A DNA stretch of 64,000 bases, from positions 17,662 to 81,661 of the forward strand of contig CAZWHQ010000018.1 of the NCBI GenBank assembly GCA_964633715.1. The letters run 5' to 3'. The stretch comes from JAUWVG01 sp964633715 (GTDB lineage Bacteria > Acidobacteriota > Aminicenantia > Aminicenantales > Aminicenantaceae). Position 1 is the stretch's first letter. Each line of letters opens with the position of its first letter. Below, one piece after another: positions 1-9,503 of this stretch. The notes under the pieces are model-generated. The model did no database searches. It had not been told where the DNA came from and saw nothing but the letters and a program-made list of their open reading frames with translations. The translations under genes were made by a program, and so were the position numbers.

Positions 1-285
1 CCGTTTTATCAATTATTTTCCCCTGAACCGGAAGATGGGATAGATGCATCATGGGAGATGGTAATGTACCAAAACTTATTGGCTATAAGACTCCCAAATG
101 GGGAGCAACAAACTCTCCCAGCTTTAACTAGCGTCAATGTGTTTCCATGGATTTTCCATATTGTGTTTAAAGATCCTTATCTACCTGTTCCTAATAAATT
201 TTTCCGGGATTATGTGTCAAAAGAAAAAGATGTGGATGCAACTGGGACTTTGAGTCAGCAACTGGGATTTTCACCAGATAAATGA
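1..285 (+). CDS. C-terminal end of an unidentified protein (cut by window edge)
   Basis: The reading frame is open from base 1 to a TGA at 283-285, so this is the last 94 residues of a longer gene that starts before the window. I do not recognise the family. The visible part is soluble, with no signal or membrane segment, and contains a Pro/Phe-rich stretch. It ends 133 bases before the exopolysaccharide sugar transferase and runs in the same direction, so it may be the last gene of the upstream part of that locus. An internal ATG at 58 is unlikely to be the real start because the frame continues upstream. Confidence 0.5.
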   Translation, partial: PFYQLFSPEPEDGIDASWEMVMYQNLLAIRLPNGEQQTLPALTSVNVFPWIFHIVFKDPYLPVPNKFFRDYVSKEKDVDATGTLSQQLGFSPDK

Positions 286-418
286 GGTGGGCCCTTAATC
301 AGGATTGATCACTATTTTGTTTTAAAAAAATTCTAGACAAACCGACTGTATCAGAGCCAAATTCATTTCTTCTCATTTAATTTTTTCTACATATATTCTA
401 TCATTCAAAAATTAAGCT

Positions 419-1027
419 ATGATAAAAAAAATGTTTGATATGGTCTTCTCTCTCTTTGGACTTCTTGTTTTGTCTCCAATTATGATTCCATTGGTTGTTA
501 TCATTAAGTTAAGCTCGAAAGGACCGATTTTGTACAAAGGAATACGCGTCGGAAAGGATGGGAAGCTCTTTAAGATGCTCAAATTTAGAACTATGGTAAT
601 CAATGCCGAATTAATTGGAGGTCCATCCAGTTCAGACGACGATCCCCGTATCACAAAAATCGGGAAAAAAATAAGACGATATAAACTTGACGAACTTCCT
701 CAACTCTTCAACATTCTAACCGGAACTATGAGCTTTGTCGGCCCAAGACCGGAAGTTCCTTCTGAGGTCGGAACTTACAGTGAAGAAGAAAAAAGGATTC
801 TTCTTGTCCGGCCCGGAATCACAGATTGGGCTTCGCTCACCTTTCACAACGAAGGAGAGATTCTCAAAGGAAGCGTGGATCCTCACCGGACTTACAGAGA
901 AAGAATCAGGCCTGGAAAATTGAAACTGGCCTTAAAATATGTAGATAAAAGATCTTTTCTCACGGATATGAAAATTATCTTTGAAACGGTAGCTACTTTG
1001 ATCAAGACAAGAACAGCCAAGCAATAA
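419..1027 (+). CDS. Polyprenyl-phosphate sugar-1-phosphate transferase (bacterial sugar transferase family)
   Basis: This enzyme would start polysaccharide repeat-unit assembly by moving a sugar-1-phosphate from a nucleotide sugar to undecaprenyl phosphate at the inner membrane. At 202 residues it is the short PglC/WcaJ C-terminal-domain type: one N-terminal hydrophobic hairpin (about residues 8-30), then the family signatures KFRTM (about 55), DELPQL (about 91) and GPRPE (about 108). It lacks the four extra N-terminal membrane helices of full WbaP/WcaJ. It is followed after one base by the transketolase pair, so it probably opens the operon. No strong Shine-Dalgarno sequence is visible before the ATG. 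The sugar specificity cannot be read from sequence. Confidence 0.9.
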   Translation: MIKKMFDMVFSLFGLLVLSPIMIPLVVIIKLSSKGPILYKGIRVGKDGKLFKMLKFRTMVINAELIGGPSSSDDDPRITKIGKKIRRYKLDELPQLFNILTGTMSFVGPRPEVPSEVGTYSEEEKRILLVRPGITDWASLTFHNEGEILKGSVDPHRTYRERIRPGKLKLALKYVDKRSFLTDMKIIFETVATLIKTRTAKQ

Positions 1028-1028
1028 A

Positions 1029-1838
1029 ATGGACAAACTAAAAGACTTTAAGGAACTCGCCCGAGACATCCGTAATATCATCCTGGACATCAATTATAAA
1101 ACAAAAAGCCCTCATATAGGTTCGTCATTTTCTGCAGTCGAAGCCCTCGTGGCTCTTTACTTTAAATTTCTCAACGTCTCTCCTAAGCATCCTCAAAAAA
1201 AAGACCGCGACCGGTTCATTCTGAGCAAAGGGCATGCCTGTCCGGCCCTCTACGCGGTACTTTACAAAGCTGGATTTATTTCAAAAGAGGAACTCGAAAA
1301 ATTTGCAGTCAATAACGGACTCTTCGAACATCATCCAACACTGGATTTGGAACACGGGATAGAAACCAGTTCGGGCTCTCTTGGACACGGACTCTCTCTT
1401 GGAACAGGGATGGCTCTTAGCCACAAAATTGAAAACAATCCATACAAAGTATGCGTCCTTCTCAGTGATGGAGAACTCAATGAAGGATCGACATGGGAAT
1501 CTGTCATGTTTGCCGGGCATCACACCTTGAACCATCTTATCGCCATTGTTGACTGCAATAAGATTCAAGCACTTGGATTTACAGAAGACATAATCGATCT
1601 TCATCCTCTTAAAGAAAAGTGGGAGGCCTTTAACTGGTATGCGCAAGACGTCGAGGGTCACGACTTCGCCTCCATTTTTAAAGCACTCAATGTGCTGAGT
1701 GCCGACAAACCCAATGTCCTGATTCTGCATACGATCAAAGGCAAAGGGGTTTCGTTTATGGAAAACAATTTGCTATGGCACTACAGGGTTCCCGATGAAA
1801 AAGAATATGCTCTCGCAAAAAGGGAGCTCGAACGATGA
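1029..1838 (+). CDS. Transketolase-like protein, N-terminal (TPP-binding) subunit
   Basis: This 269-residue protein is the thiamine-diphosphate pyrophosphate-binding half of a split transketolase. Visible features are the SKGHACPALY stretch (about residues 60-70), GSLGHGLS (about 118) and the TPP/metal motif SDGELNEG (about 146) followed by the usual Asn in VDCNK. The second half is encoded by the next gene, which overlaps by four bases (ATGA), so the two are translationally coupled and expected to form a heterodimer. In a polysaccharide locus such pairs are thought to supply or modify an unusual sugar by C2-ketol transfer; here the substrate is unknown. A housekeeping pentose-phosphate role is possible but less likely given the neighbours. 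Confidence 0.88.
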   Translation: MDKLKDFKELARDIRNIILDINYKTKSPHIGSSFSAVEALVALYFKFLNVSPKHPQKKDRDRFILSKGHACPALYAVLYKAGFISKEELEKFAVNNGLFEHHPTLDLEHGIETSSGSLGHGLSLGTGMALSHKIENNPYKVCVLLSDGELNEGSTWESVMFAGHHTLNHLIAIVDCNKIQALGFTEDIIDLHPLKEKWEAFNWYAQDVEGHDFASIFKALNVLSADKPNVLILHTIKGKGVSFMENNLLWHYRVPDEKEYALAKRELER

Positions 1839-2758
1839 GACCCAATTTCTTTAGAGCCGTCGAAGATATGGCAGAAGAGCAAACAAATATCATTGTCTTG
1901 ACAGGTGATCTAGGATTTAAGCTTTTCGATAATTTTCAATCCCGATTTCCGAATAGATTTTACGATGTGGGTGTCGCCGAGGCCAACATGATCGGAATGG
2001 CATCCGGACTCTCTCTTTGCGGGAAAAATGTCTACTGTTATTCCATTATTCCCTTTCTGCTCATGCGGGCCTTCGAGCAAATCCGGATGAACATCGCGTA
2101 CAACAATTTAAGCGTCAAGCTCGTGGGAGTGGGGGGAGGCCTGACTTATGGACTAGAGGGCATCTCTCATTTTGGCCTCGAAGATTTGGCTCTTATGCGT
2201 ATGCTGCCAAACATGACAATTGTAGTCCCAGCCTGTCCGATTGAAGCCTATGCCCTCTGTAAAGCCACTGTCGATTATCCAGGGCCTCTATATATCCGCC
2301 TGGGACGTGCCGGAGAACCCTGCCTGCATGACAATCCAATTGCCTTTGAGATCGGCAAGCCATCTATCCTTAGTGAAGGAAAGAATGCTGCCATATTTGC
2401 CATAGGAAACATGGTGTACCAAGCGAAGCAGGTCATTGAGAAACTGAAGGCAGCTGGAATCACAGCGTCTCTGATTAACATGCACACACTCCAGCCCCTG
2501 GATAAAACCTTCATCCAACAAGTCGGTAATGCCCATGACACTCTTTTCACTATCGAAGAGCACTATATCAACGGAGGATTGGGTACAGCAGTCTTGGAAG
2601 CACTTTCTGAGTCTGGTTTTAAGGGCCGCCTTGAAAGGATTGGAATTCCCAACACACCAATAGGTCACATCGGCAGTCAGGACCACTTAAGGGATAAAAT
2701 TGGGCTTTCCAAGGAAGGACTGTACAAAAAAATTCTTAACATATTAAAGGAAAGATAA
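1835..2758 (+). CDS. Transketolase-like protein, C-terminal (pyrimidine-binding) subunit
   Basis: This 307-residue partner of the preceding gene has the Transket_pyr and transketolase C-terminal domains. DVGVAEANMIGMASGL (about residues 48-63) carries the conserved Glu that activates TPP, and a C-terminal domain follows from about residue 180. Its ATG overlaps the stop codon of the N-terminal subunit. The following aminotransferase starts at the very next base after its TAA, so this is a tightly packed operon. Whether it is a true transketolase or a related ketol/acetaldehyde-transfer enzyme cannot be decided from sequence. Confidence 0.88.
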   Translation: MRPNFFRAVEDMAEEQTNIIVLTGDLGFKLFDNFQSRFPNRFYDVGVAEANMIGMASGLSLCGKNVYCYSIIPFLLMRAFEQIRMNIAYNNLSVKLVGVGGGLTYGLEGISHFGLEDLALMRMLPNMTIVVPACPIEAYALCKATVDYPGPLYIRLGRAGEPCLHDNPIAFEIGKPSILSEGKNAAIFAIGNMVYQAKQVIEKLKAAGITASLINMHTLQPLDKTFIQQVGNAHDTLFTIEEHYINGGLGTAVLEALSESGFKGRLERIGIPNTPIGHIGSQDHLRDKIGLSKEGLYKKILNILKER

Positions 2759-3874
2759 GTGGATAAAAAGACCAAACAAAACGTGCCATTCGTCGATCCC
2801 GGCAAGAGCTATAAAACAATCAAGGAAGAAATCGACACTGTATTTTTTGAGTGCTTGTCCAAAGGAGACCTTATAAATTGTGATCAGCTTAAGTCATTCG
2901 AGAATAATCTGGCCAAGTTTGTGGGCACAAAATTTGCTGTCGGTCTTAATAGCGGTTATGACGCCCTTCATCTCTCCCTAAGAGCTGCGGGGATAGGCCT
3001 AGGGGATGAAGTAATTGTCCCTGCCCACACTTTTGTTGCCAGCTGCTCGGCTATCGTCAACGTCGGTGCGGAGCCCGTGCTTGTAGATGTCGCTAAAGAT
3101 TTCAATATCGCTGTGGATAAAATTGAAGAGGCCATCACATCAAAAACAAAAGCAATCATGCCTGTATATCTCAATGGATTTATGGCTGATATGCCTCGGA
3201 TCAAAAGTATAGCTGAAAACCATTCCCTTATCATCGTTGAAGATGCCTGTCAGAGTCTAGGAAGCAGTATCGATGGGAAGGGAGCCGGCTCCTGGGGTCT
3301 TACTGGCTGCTGGAGTTTTTTCCCCTTCAAAATACTCGGGGGATATGGAGACGGCGGGGCCATCACAACCAATGATCCCAATGTGGCCCTTTATGCCACT
3401 CGGATGAGATACAACGGTGAGGACCGGGAGACAGGGGAATATCACGGCCATGGATTCACATGTCTTCTCGACAATATCCAGGCTGCTTTTCTTGATGTCA
3501 AACTTCGGTATCTGCCGGATTGGATCAAGAGAAGAAAACTCATTGCGGAAAGATATAGAGAGGCCTTATCGGATATTCCGGACCTTCTCCTTCCTCACTA
3601 TAATCGCCCCGGCTTCGATCACGTCTACCAGAATTATGTTGTTCGCTCCAAACAGGGGGATAAATTTTCCGACTACCTCAAAAAAAAGGGCATTGAAGTT
3701 CTCACACAATTCCGCAAGCCATATTATAAACACGAAGCCCTTCATCTAAAAGACACGGGATTTCCGGAGACAGAAGCTCTTAGCAAAGAAGTCTGTTCAC
3801 TGCCGATGAATGTAGAAATTGACGACGATCAGGTCAGCTACGTTATTGATGTGGTCAAATCTTTTTACGGCTGA
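2759..3874 (+). CDS. DegT/DnrJ/EryC1/StrS-family sugar aminotransferase
   Basis: This is a PLP-dependent sensory-type sugar aminotransferase of 371 residues, the usual family length. It probably aminates a keto nucleotide sugar for the exopolysaccharide. The PLP lysine lies in FPFKILGGYGDGG (about residue 191), with the VPAHTFVAS motif (about 84) and EDACQSLG (about 161) before it. It starts with GTG immediately after the TAA of the transketolase subunit, with an AAGG-type ribosome site inside that gene. The neighbouring WbpM-like dehydratase could make the 4-keto substrate. The product sugar is not predictable. Confidence 0.9.
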   Translation: MDKKTKQNVPFVDPGKSYKTIKEEIDTVFFECLSKGDLINCDQLKSFENNLAKFVGTKFAVGLNSGYDALHLSLRAAGIGLGDEVIVPAHTFVASCSAIVNVGAEPVLVDVAKDFNIAVDKIEEAITSKTKAIMPVYLNGFMADMPRIKSIAENHSLIIVEDACQSLGSSIDGKGAGSWGLTGCWSFFPFKILGGYGDGGAITTNDPNVALYATRMRYNGEDRETGEYHGHGFTCLLDNIQAAFLDVKLRYLPDWIKRRKLIAERYREALSDIPDLLLPHYNRPGFDHVYQNYVVRSKQGDKFSDYLKKKGIEVLTQFRKPYYKHEALHLKDTGFPETEALSKEVCSLPMNVEIDDDQVSYVIDVVKSFYG

Positions 3875-3914
3875 TCTCTTTGTCTTTCCCCAATTTATAA
3901 AAGAACAAATTTAG

Positions 3915-5234
3915 ATGACAATCCAAAAAAGAACTTACGAAGAGTTGCTGGAAAATCTGGATAACCTCCTCGCCCCATGTCTAGCACAGGACTGGCCCAA
4001 CCTTCCTATCGAGCGGGCAGAAGGTGTGTATGTCTATGGAAGGGATGGCCGCAAATACCTTGATTTTCTCTGTGGTTTTGGCGCCTGCAATGTCGGACAC
4101 AATCACCCCGAAGTCATCAAGGCTGCCCAAGAACAGATGTCTAAGATGGTCCACACCGCCATTGGAGTAACTAATTATGAACCTCTTCTATATCTGGCTG
4201 ACAAACTAGGACAGATTATGCCAGGCCAATCAAATGTCTTTTTTTTCGGCAACAGCGGAAGCGAAGCCGTAGAAGGCGCCATTAAACTAGCCCGCTTTAG
4301 CACTCAACGAAGTGGTATCGTTTCGTTTTTTGGAGGCTTTCACGGTCGTGCACTGGGAGGCACCTCGGCAGGAAGCTCTAAAGCCAAATATAGAGCCGGA
4401 CATGGTCCGCTACTCCCGGATTTTTACTTTGCAGAATTTCCTTATCCCTTCCGTTCAAAGACACCTCAAGATTTTGAGGCCTGTTCTCAAGCTGCACTTG
4501 AAGATTTATTTCGCCTCTTTGAGTACATTGTCGAACCACAAGAGATCGCCGCCCTTCTTGTAGAACCAATTCAAGGCGAGGGAGGATATATTTTTCCTCC
4601 ACATAGTTGGATAAAAGAACTTCGACACATCTGTGATCGACATGGTATTCTACTTATTTTCGACGAGGTGCAGACCGGCTTCGGTCGAACAGGGGAATGG
4701 TTCGCAGCCGATGTATATAACGTTGAACCAGATATCATCGCAATAGCTAAGGCAATTGCCAATGGATTTCCTCTTGGGGCCACAGCGGCACGTGCAGATA
4801 TTATGAAAAAGTGGGGAGCTGTATCCCATGGCTCGACCTGCGGTGGCAATCCCGTTTCTTGCGCCGCGGCAGTAAAGGTTTTGGAGATCATCGAAAAAGA
4901 ACGACTCCTCGAAAATGCACGGAAGCAGGGAGCTTACATGTTGGCGCGGTTGAACGAATTTAGAGAACAAACTCCAGTCATCGGAGATGTTAGGGGAGTC
5001 GGCCTTATGATTGCAGTAGAATTTGTAAAACCAGGAACAGAAAAGGAGCCGAACACAGAAATCGTGCGACAAATTTTGCAGAACGCCCTGGATAAAGGAC
5101 TTCTCCTCTATCCCTGTGGGCACTGGAACCAGAACATCCGTTTGATTCCCGCATTGACGGTGACAAAAGAACAGATAGATAATGGTTTAAAAATATTTTT
5201 TGATGCCATTTTAGAAGCTCTGCAGGAAATTTAA
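3915..5234 (+). CDS. Class III PLP-dependent aminotransferase
   Basis: This 439-residue aminotransferase belongs to the ornithine/acetylornithine/glutamate-semialdehyde group. It shows GNSGSEAVEGAIKLAR (about residues 112-127), the FDEVQTGFGRTG motif that binds the PLP pyridine ring (about 249) and the likely Schiff-base lysine in AIAKAIANG (about 277). In a sugar locus it may act on an amino-acid-like or ketol substituent rather than in amino-acid metabolism; this is inference from context. Its stop codon overlaps the ATG of the following methyltransferase by one base. Confidence 0.88.
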   Translation: MTIQKRTYEELLENLDNLLAPCLAQDWPNLPIERAEGVYVYGRDGRKYLDFLCGFGACNVGHNHPEVIKAAQEQMSKMVHTAIGVTNYEPLLYLADKLGQIMPGQSNVFFFGNSGSEAVEGAIKLARFSTQRSGIVSFFGGFHGRALGGTSAGSSKAKYRAGHGPLLPDFYFAEFPYPFRSKTPQDFEACSQAALEDLFRLFEYIVEPQEIAALLVEPIQGEGGYIFPPHSWIKELRHICDRHGILLIFDEVQTGFGRTGEWFAADVYNVEPDIIAIAKAIANGFPLGATAARADIMKKWGAVSHGSTCGGNPVSCAAAVKVLEIIEKERLLENARKQGAYMLARLNEFREQTPVIGDVRGVGLMIAVEFVKPGTEKEPNTEIVRQILQNALDKGLLLYPCGHWNQNIRLIPALTVTKEQIDNGLKIFFDAILEALQEI

Positions 5235-6010
5235 TGTCTAAAAACTACACTATTGTCACGGAAATCCCGGGAAATAAGGCTCCTAAAGAACAGCTTGAAA
5301 GACTTTTCCAACGATATCATTTTGCCCAACAGTACTGCGAAAATAAAGCTGTTCTAGAAGTGGCGTGCGGGAGTGGGATGGGATTAGGATATCTCGCAAG
5401 AACGTCTCGATTTGTGGTAGGAGGAGACATCGATAAAAATCTGTTGAATCTCTCAGTGGATCGCTACAGAGAGAGGGAAAACATCTACCTAAATTTACTC
5501 GATGGACAATCTCTTCCATTCAGTGCTAAAAGTTTTGATGTTGTTCTTCTGTTTGAGGCCATCTACTACCTCCCGGAGCCGGAAAAATTCATCAGTGAAG
5601 CCCGCCGGGTGTTAAAAAAGGATGGCTGTCTTCTTATCTGTACTGCCAATAAAGATTGGACTGATTTTAATCCTTCCCCTTACAGTCAGAAATACTTTGG
5701 AACAAGAGAACTTCATGCATTGATTGAAAAGAAGTTTTCACGAGTGGAAGTGTATGGGGCTTTCCCTGTGAACAATCATGCTTTCAAAAATAAGACAGTT
5801 TCAAAAATAAAGAGGACTGCCATAAGCTTTAACATCATGCCAAAAACCATGAAGAGCAAAGAAAAATTTAAACGCCTTTTTTTCGGTAAACTTTTTTCAT
5901 TGCCTATAGAAATCCATGAAGGAATTGCTGATTACTTTCCTCCTGTCCATATTTCTAGTACATCTCAAGATTTTAAGCATAAAGTAATTTTTTCAGTTGC
6001 CTATTCTTGA
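5234..6010 (+). CDS. SAM-dependent methyltransferase (type 11)
   Basis: This is a class I methyltransferase of 258 residues with a Rossmann SAM-binding domain. Motif I reads VLEVACGSGMGLGYLA (about 39-54), followed by an acidic GGDID loop (about 63) and the post-motif FDVVLLFEAIYYLPEP. The C-terminal 90 residues are basic and family-specific. The ATG overlaps the stop of the aminotransferase. It probably methylates an exopolysaccharide sugar or a lipid-linked intermediate. The acceptor is unknown. Confidence 0.85.
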   Translation: MSKNYTIVTEIPGNKAPKEQLERLFQRYHFAQQYCENKAVLEVACGSGMGLGYLARTSRFVVGGDIDKNLLNLSVDRYRERENIYLNLLDGQSLPFSAKSFDVVLLFEAIYYLPEPEKFISEARRVLKKDGCLLICTANKDWTDFNPSPYSQKYFGTRELHALIEKKFSRVEVYGAFPVNNHAFKNKTVSKIKRTAISFNIMPKTMKSKEKFKRLFFGKLFSLPIEIHEGIADYFPPVHISSTSQDFKHKVIFSVAYS

Positions 6011-6051
6011 CGATTCATAGATTGTAACTATTAAAAGGTGGGTGTAATGAA

Positions 6052-7947
6052 ATGAAAGAACGGATCACACAAGTTCTTAAGATTATCTTTGAAATCACAA
6101 CGTTTAAGCGACGGACATTTTTTCTACTCTCGGATATCATCTTCATTTCTTTTTCTATGTATGCTTCTTTCTGGATCAGGTTTGACGGGATTATTCCCGA
6201 AGAGTACATTGTTAATCTAAAGTACTATATATTGCTGGCATTGGCCATTAAGCTTGGCTATCAAATATTTTTCAGATTATACAACATTTCCTGGAGGTTC
6301 TTCAGTCTAAGGGATCTCATTAAACTCATCAGGACAATTATTTTATCCTCGCTTACTTTAGGTATCCTACTTTTTTTCCTTAAGACATATAAGCCATTCA
6401 TTGGATTTCCCCGTTCTGTAGTCTTGCTTGATTTTATTTTAACGATGGGATTTTTGGGCACAATCAGGATATCTAAAAGAGTGTTTCAGGAATACAGGAT
6501 AAAAATCCTGGGATTGCACAAAGGGAATACGAGAACAATAATCATCGGAGCTGGTTCAGCCGGAGAGCAAATCGGCCGTGAGATGCTAAACAATCGCAAG
6601 TCGAAATACTTTCCTGTAGGATACATCGATGATGATCCAGCAAAGAAAGGGATCAATATCCACAGCATCAAAGTACTTGGCTCACGAAAAGATATTCCAT
6701 ACTTGTTGAATACTTACAAAATTGATGAAGTCCTTGTGGCCATCCCTTCGGCTAGCTCTAAAGAGATAAAGGCTATAGTCAAAATCGTACGGGACTCTAA
6801 CCAAGTAAAAAACATAAAGATTCTTCCGGGTATCGTAAATATAATGGATGGGAAAGTGACAATTTCAGACATACAGGAAATTGAAATAGATGACTTACTA
6901 GGAAGAGATCCTGTCCAGATTAACTTTGACAGAATTAAAGATTTTTTATATGGGAAAAGAATAATTATTACTGGGGCAGGAGGTTCTATAGGATCTGAGC
7001 TTTCAAAAACTGTCTCCAAGTTTAAACCAGAATCAATAGGACTGCTAGAAATAGATGAAACTGAACTTTTTCTTCTTATGAATAAGCTAGATTCAACGTC
7101 TTCGAAGATCGTCCCTATTCTCGGGAATGTAAATGATGCAGTTAAGATGAGGTCTGTCTTCGAGAAATTTCGACCAGAAATTATCATTCATTCGGCCGCC
7201 TACAAACACGTTCCCATGCTCCAACTTTTCCCAGAAGAAGCAGTCAAGACTAATGTTTTGGGGACTAAAATCCTTGGAGAACTTTCAATAGAGTTTAAAA
7301 TAAAGAAATTTGTCTACATCTCCACAGACAAGGCCATCAATCCAAAAAGTATAATGGGTATCTCTAAACGTATCTGCGAGGAGCTGCTCCATAATCTAAA
7401 CAGGAAAAGCAGAACTCAATTTATCTGTGTGAGATTTGGGAACGTTCTTGGCAGTAGAGGCAGTGTCGTTCAAATTTTCAATGAGCAGATCCGGAGGGGG
7501 GGGCCTGTGACTGTCACCCATCCTGAAATGAAAAGATATTTCATGGCTATTCCAGAAGCAGTGCTTCTAGTTTTAGAAGCTTCAGCAATTGGAGTGGGAG
7601 GGGAAGCCTATGTTTTGGACATGAGAAATCCTGTTAAAATCTTGGATCTGGCAAAGGACATGATTAAGCTAAGCGGACATGAGCCGGATGTGGATGTTCC
7701 TATTGCATATTCTGGGATTAGGCCCGGGGAGAAGCTCTTTGAGGAGCTTCTGAGTTCGGGAGAAGGATCTGAACCCACGGATCATCCAAGGATATTCAGA
7801 GTGCGGGACTCGTCTAAGACAGACGGGAAAGAGCTCACCTTAAAAATTGATCATCTGATCAACCTTAGTCAGGGTAAAAACAACAAAGAAGAGATAATTA
7901 CTTGTATCAAAGAAATCGTACATGTGAACGTGAATAATCATAATTAA
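6052..7947 (+). CDS. Membrane-bound nucleotide-sugar dehydratase/epimerase (WbpM/CapD/FlaA1 type)
   Basis: This 631-residue protein has the standard long architecture. Four N-terminal membrane helices (about 20-150) are followed by a first Rossmann domain with GAGSAGEQIG (about 166) and a second, catalytic SDR domain with GAGGSIGSEL (about 307). The catalytic region contains STDKA and then IMGISKR (about 433-440), the Met-x3-Lys variant of the SDR Tyr-x3-Lys motif that is typical of WbpM-like 4,6-dehydratases. It would convert UDP-GlcNAc or a related sugar to the 4-keto-6-deoxy form, the usual substrate for a DegT-type aminotransferase such as the one at 2759. A GGTGGG ribosome site precedes the ATG. 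Confidence 0.9.
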   Translation: MKERITQVLKIIFEITTFKRRTFFLLSDIIFISFSMYASFWIRFDGIIPEEYIVNLKYYILLALAIKLGYQIFFRLYNISWRFFSLRDLIKLIRTIILSSLTLGILLFFLKTYKPFIGFPRSVVLLDFILTMGFLGTIRISKRVFQEYRIKILGLHKGNTRTIIIGAGSAGEQIGREMLNNRKSKYFPVGYIDDDPAKKGINIHSIKVLGSRKDIPYLLNTYKIDEVLVAIPSASSKEIKAIVKIVRDSNQVKNIKILPGIVNIMDGKVTISDIQEIEIDDLLGRDPVQINFDRIKDFLYGKRIIITGAGGSIGSELSKTVSKFKPESIGLLEIDETELFLLMNKLDSTSSKIVPILGNVNDAVKMRSVFEKFRPEIIIHSAAYKHVPMLQLFPEEAVKTNVLGTKILGELSIEFKIKKFVYISTDKAINPKSIMGISKRICEELLHNLNRKSRTQFICVRFGNVLGSRGSVVQIFNEQIRRGGPVTVTHPEMKRYFMAIPEAVLLVLEASAIGVGGEAYVLDMRNPVKILDLAKDMIKLSGHEPDVDVPIAYSGIRPGEKLFEELLSSGEGSEPTDHPRIFRVRDSSKTDGKELTLKIDHLINLSQGKNNKEEIITCIKEIVHVNVNNHN

Positions 7948-8033
7948 AAAGAGGTTTTCCTTTTTATTAGTGATTTATATGTTCCTGAATTTTTAAACAA
8001 CCTTTCTTTAGTGAGTTTCTTATGATAATGAGA

Positions 8034-8145
8034 TTGCTGCACTTCGTTCGCAATGACTTGAGAGATTGTTTCGTCTTTACATTCCTTGCAATGAAAGGAT
8101 AAGATCGCCACGTTGCTGGCTCCTCGCGATGACTTGGGAAATGTC
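8034..8145. repeat. Degenerate interspersed repeat copies (GCAATGAC type)
   Basis: The 220-base gap between the dehydratase and the barrel gene holds diverged copies of a repeat whose hallmark is TTCGTTCGCAATGACTTG and CTCCTCGCGATGACTT. The same GCAATGAC/TGGCAATCTC signature recurs near 18740, 20950, 22110 and 34200. A 67-codon reverse-strand frame across this stretch is a by-product of the repeat. No gene is supported here. Confidence 0.6.
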
Positions 8146-8168
8146 ATAAATTTAGAGAATTAAATATC

Positions 8169-9461
8169 TTGAAAGTGCATAAAAAGGGATTGTCTTTGTA
8201 TGTCTTAAAGTGGTTTTTCCTATTATTATTTGGGCTCTTTTTTCGAGAAGCTGTGAAAGGGCAAATTTACATGTCTTTTAAAACAGAACGTGAGCAAATC
8301 AAAGAAGATACTTTGTTTAAAATCGGTCCATTTAGGATTTTTCCAACATTAAGTTTTAATAATATTGGTTATGATGATAATGTCTATTATCAAAGGGAAG
8401 AGTCCAATCCTTCTTCTGATTTTACGGGGACTGTTTCGCCTGAATTCAAAGTTTATATACTTTTAGGTAGTAAATTAATTCTCTCTTTTACTGAAAATCC
8501 GGAGTATGTGTTTTATTTCAAACAAAAAAGGGAAAGGAGGTTAAATAACAATTTCCTTCCGGCTTTTAAATTTCTTTTTCTTAACCGGTTTGTTTTATCA
8601 GGAGAGTACTCTTGGAGTAACAGAAGGTATAGGGCTTCAAGTGAGTTCGATATCCGGGCAAATATAAAGACAAATAGGTATACTGGCCGATTGTTTTACG
8701 AAACGGCTCGAAGGACATCTTTAGGTTTTTCAGGTTCAATCCAGACATTTCGCTTTGAGGATATAACAGTTCCTGGAGAGGAAATTGGCCTTTCGCGTGC
8801 TCTAAACCGGGAGGAAAAAAGCGGGCATCTCGAGTTTTATTACAGGATTTTTAAAAGGAAAGGCCACTTTTTTATTAGAGGGGGATATTCAGAATACAAG
8901 TTTGAACATGTGCAAGCGAGTTTCCGGGATTCTTTTTCCTATCAGGCCTATTCTGGGATCAGTTTCCCGATTTTGGGGAGAGTGCGTGGAACCTTTTCGC
9001 TTGGGTATAAGAGACTGGTTCCTCTAGATAAGGAAAAACTAGGATTTTCAGGGTTAGTTGGAAATACGAGTCTAAGTTTTAGGCTTTTACTTTTTCAATT
9101 TAGTTTTGACTACAGTCGGGATACTCATTTTTCATACTCGACAGAAAATATATTTTTTAGTCATGATAAGTATGGCGGTGGAGTGTCCTTTTATTTTACA
9201 AAATTTGTAAGAGTCGATTATCATTTTAGCTATGGCGAATCTAGATATCCAGAAGCAGATCTCTTTAAAATGCCAGATGGAAGCTTTGAAGAGATAAAAA
9301 GGAAAGATATTAACCGAACCCATACTTTAGGATTGGTTTTTAGAATAAAAAAAGAAACAGGTATAGGGCTTATGATAAACTTTTGGGAAAGGGAGTCAAA
9401 TTTCAGTTCGGCAAATAGGAACAGAGCATTTATTGGGGGGTATTTGACACATGATTTTTAA
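8169..9461 (+). CDS. Outer-membrane beta-barrel protein of the exopolysaccharide locus (BBP2-like)
   Basis: This 430-residue protein starts with TTG and has an N-terminal hydrophobic signal segment (about 10-30). The first mature stretch contains IGPFRIFPTLSF and GYDDNVYY, the typical opening of putative beta-barrel porin 2 proteins that accompany polysaccharide export genes. The remainder alternates polar and aromatic residues in barrel-like strands and ends in HDF, a C-terminal Phe typical of BAM-inserted barrels. Family role: a probable outer-membrane component near Wza/Wzc. Exact function is unknown. GTG at 8175 is an alternative start. Confidence 0.75.
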   Translation: MKVHKKGLSLYVLKWFFLLLFGLFFREAVKGQIYMSFKTEREQIKEDTLFKIGPFRIFPTLSFNNIGYDDNVYYQREESNPSSDFTGTVSPEFKVYILLGSKLILSFTENPEYVFYFKQKRERRLNNNFLPAFKFLFLNRFVLSGEYSWSNRRYRASSEFDIRANIKTNRYTGRLFYETARRTSLGFSGSIQTFRFEDITVPGEEIGLSRALNREEKSGHLEFYYRIFKRKGHFFIRGGYSEYKFEHVQASFRDSFSYQAYSGISFPILGRVRGTFSLGYKRLVPLDKEKLGFSGLVGNTSLSFRLLLFQFSFDYSRDTHFSYSTENIFFSHDKYGGGVSFYFTKFVRVDYHFSYGESRYPEADLFKMPDGSFEEIKRKDINRTHTLGLVFRIKKETGIGLMINFWERESNFSSANRNRAFIGGYLTHDF

Positions 9462-9503
9462 GGCAATGACATATGATATAATAAATAGGAAAAGGGAAAA
9501 AAT

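Noticed and set aside
7944..8147. 67-codon reverse-strand frame after the dehydratase
   Set aside because: It is made of interspersed-repeat sequence (CHCEER-like and NEVQQSHYH-like residues are typical translated repeats), has no ribosome site, and overlaps the end of the dehydratase gene.
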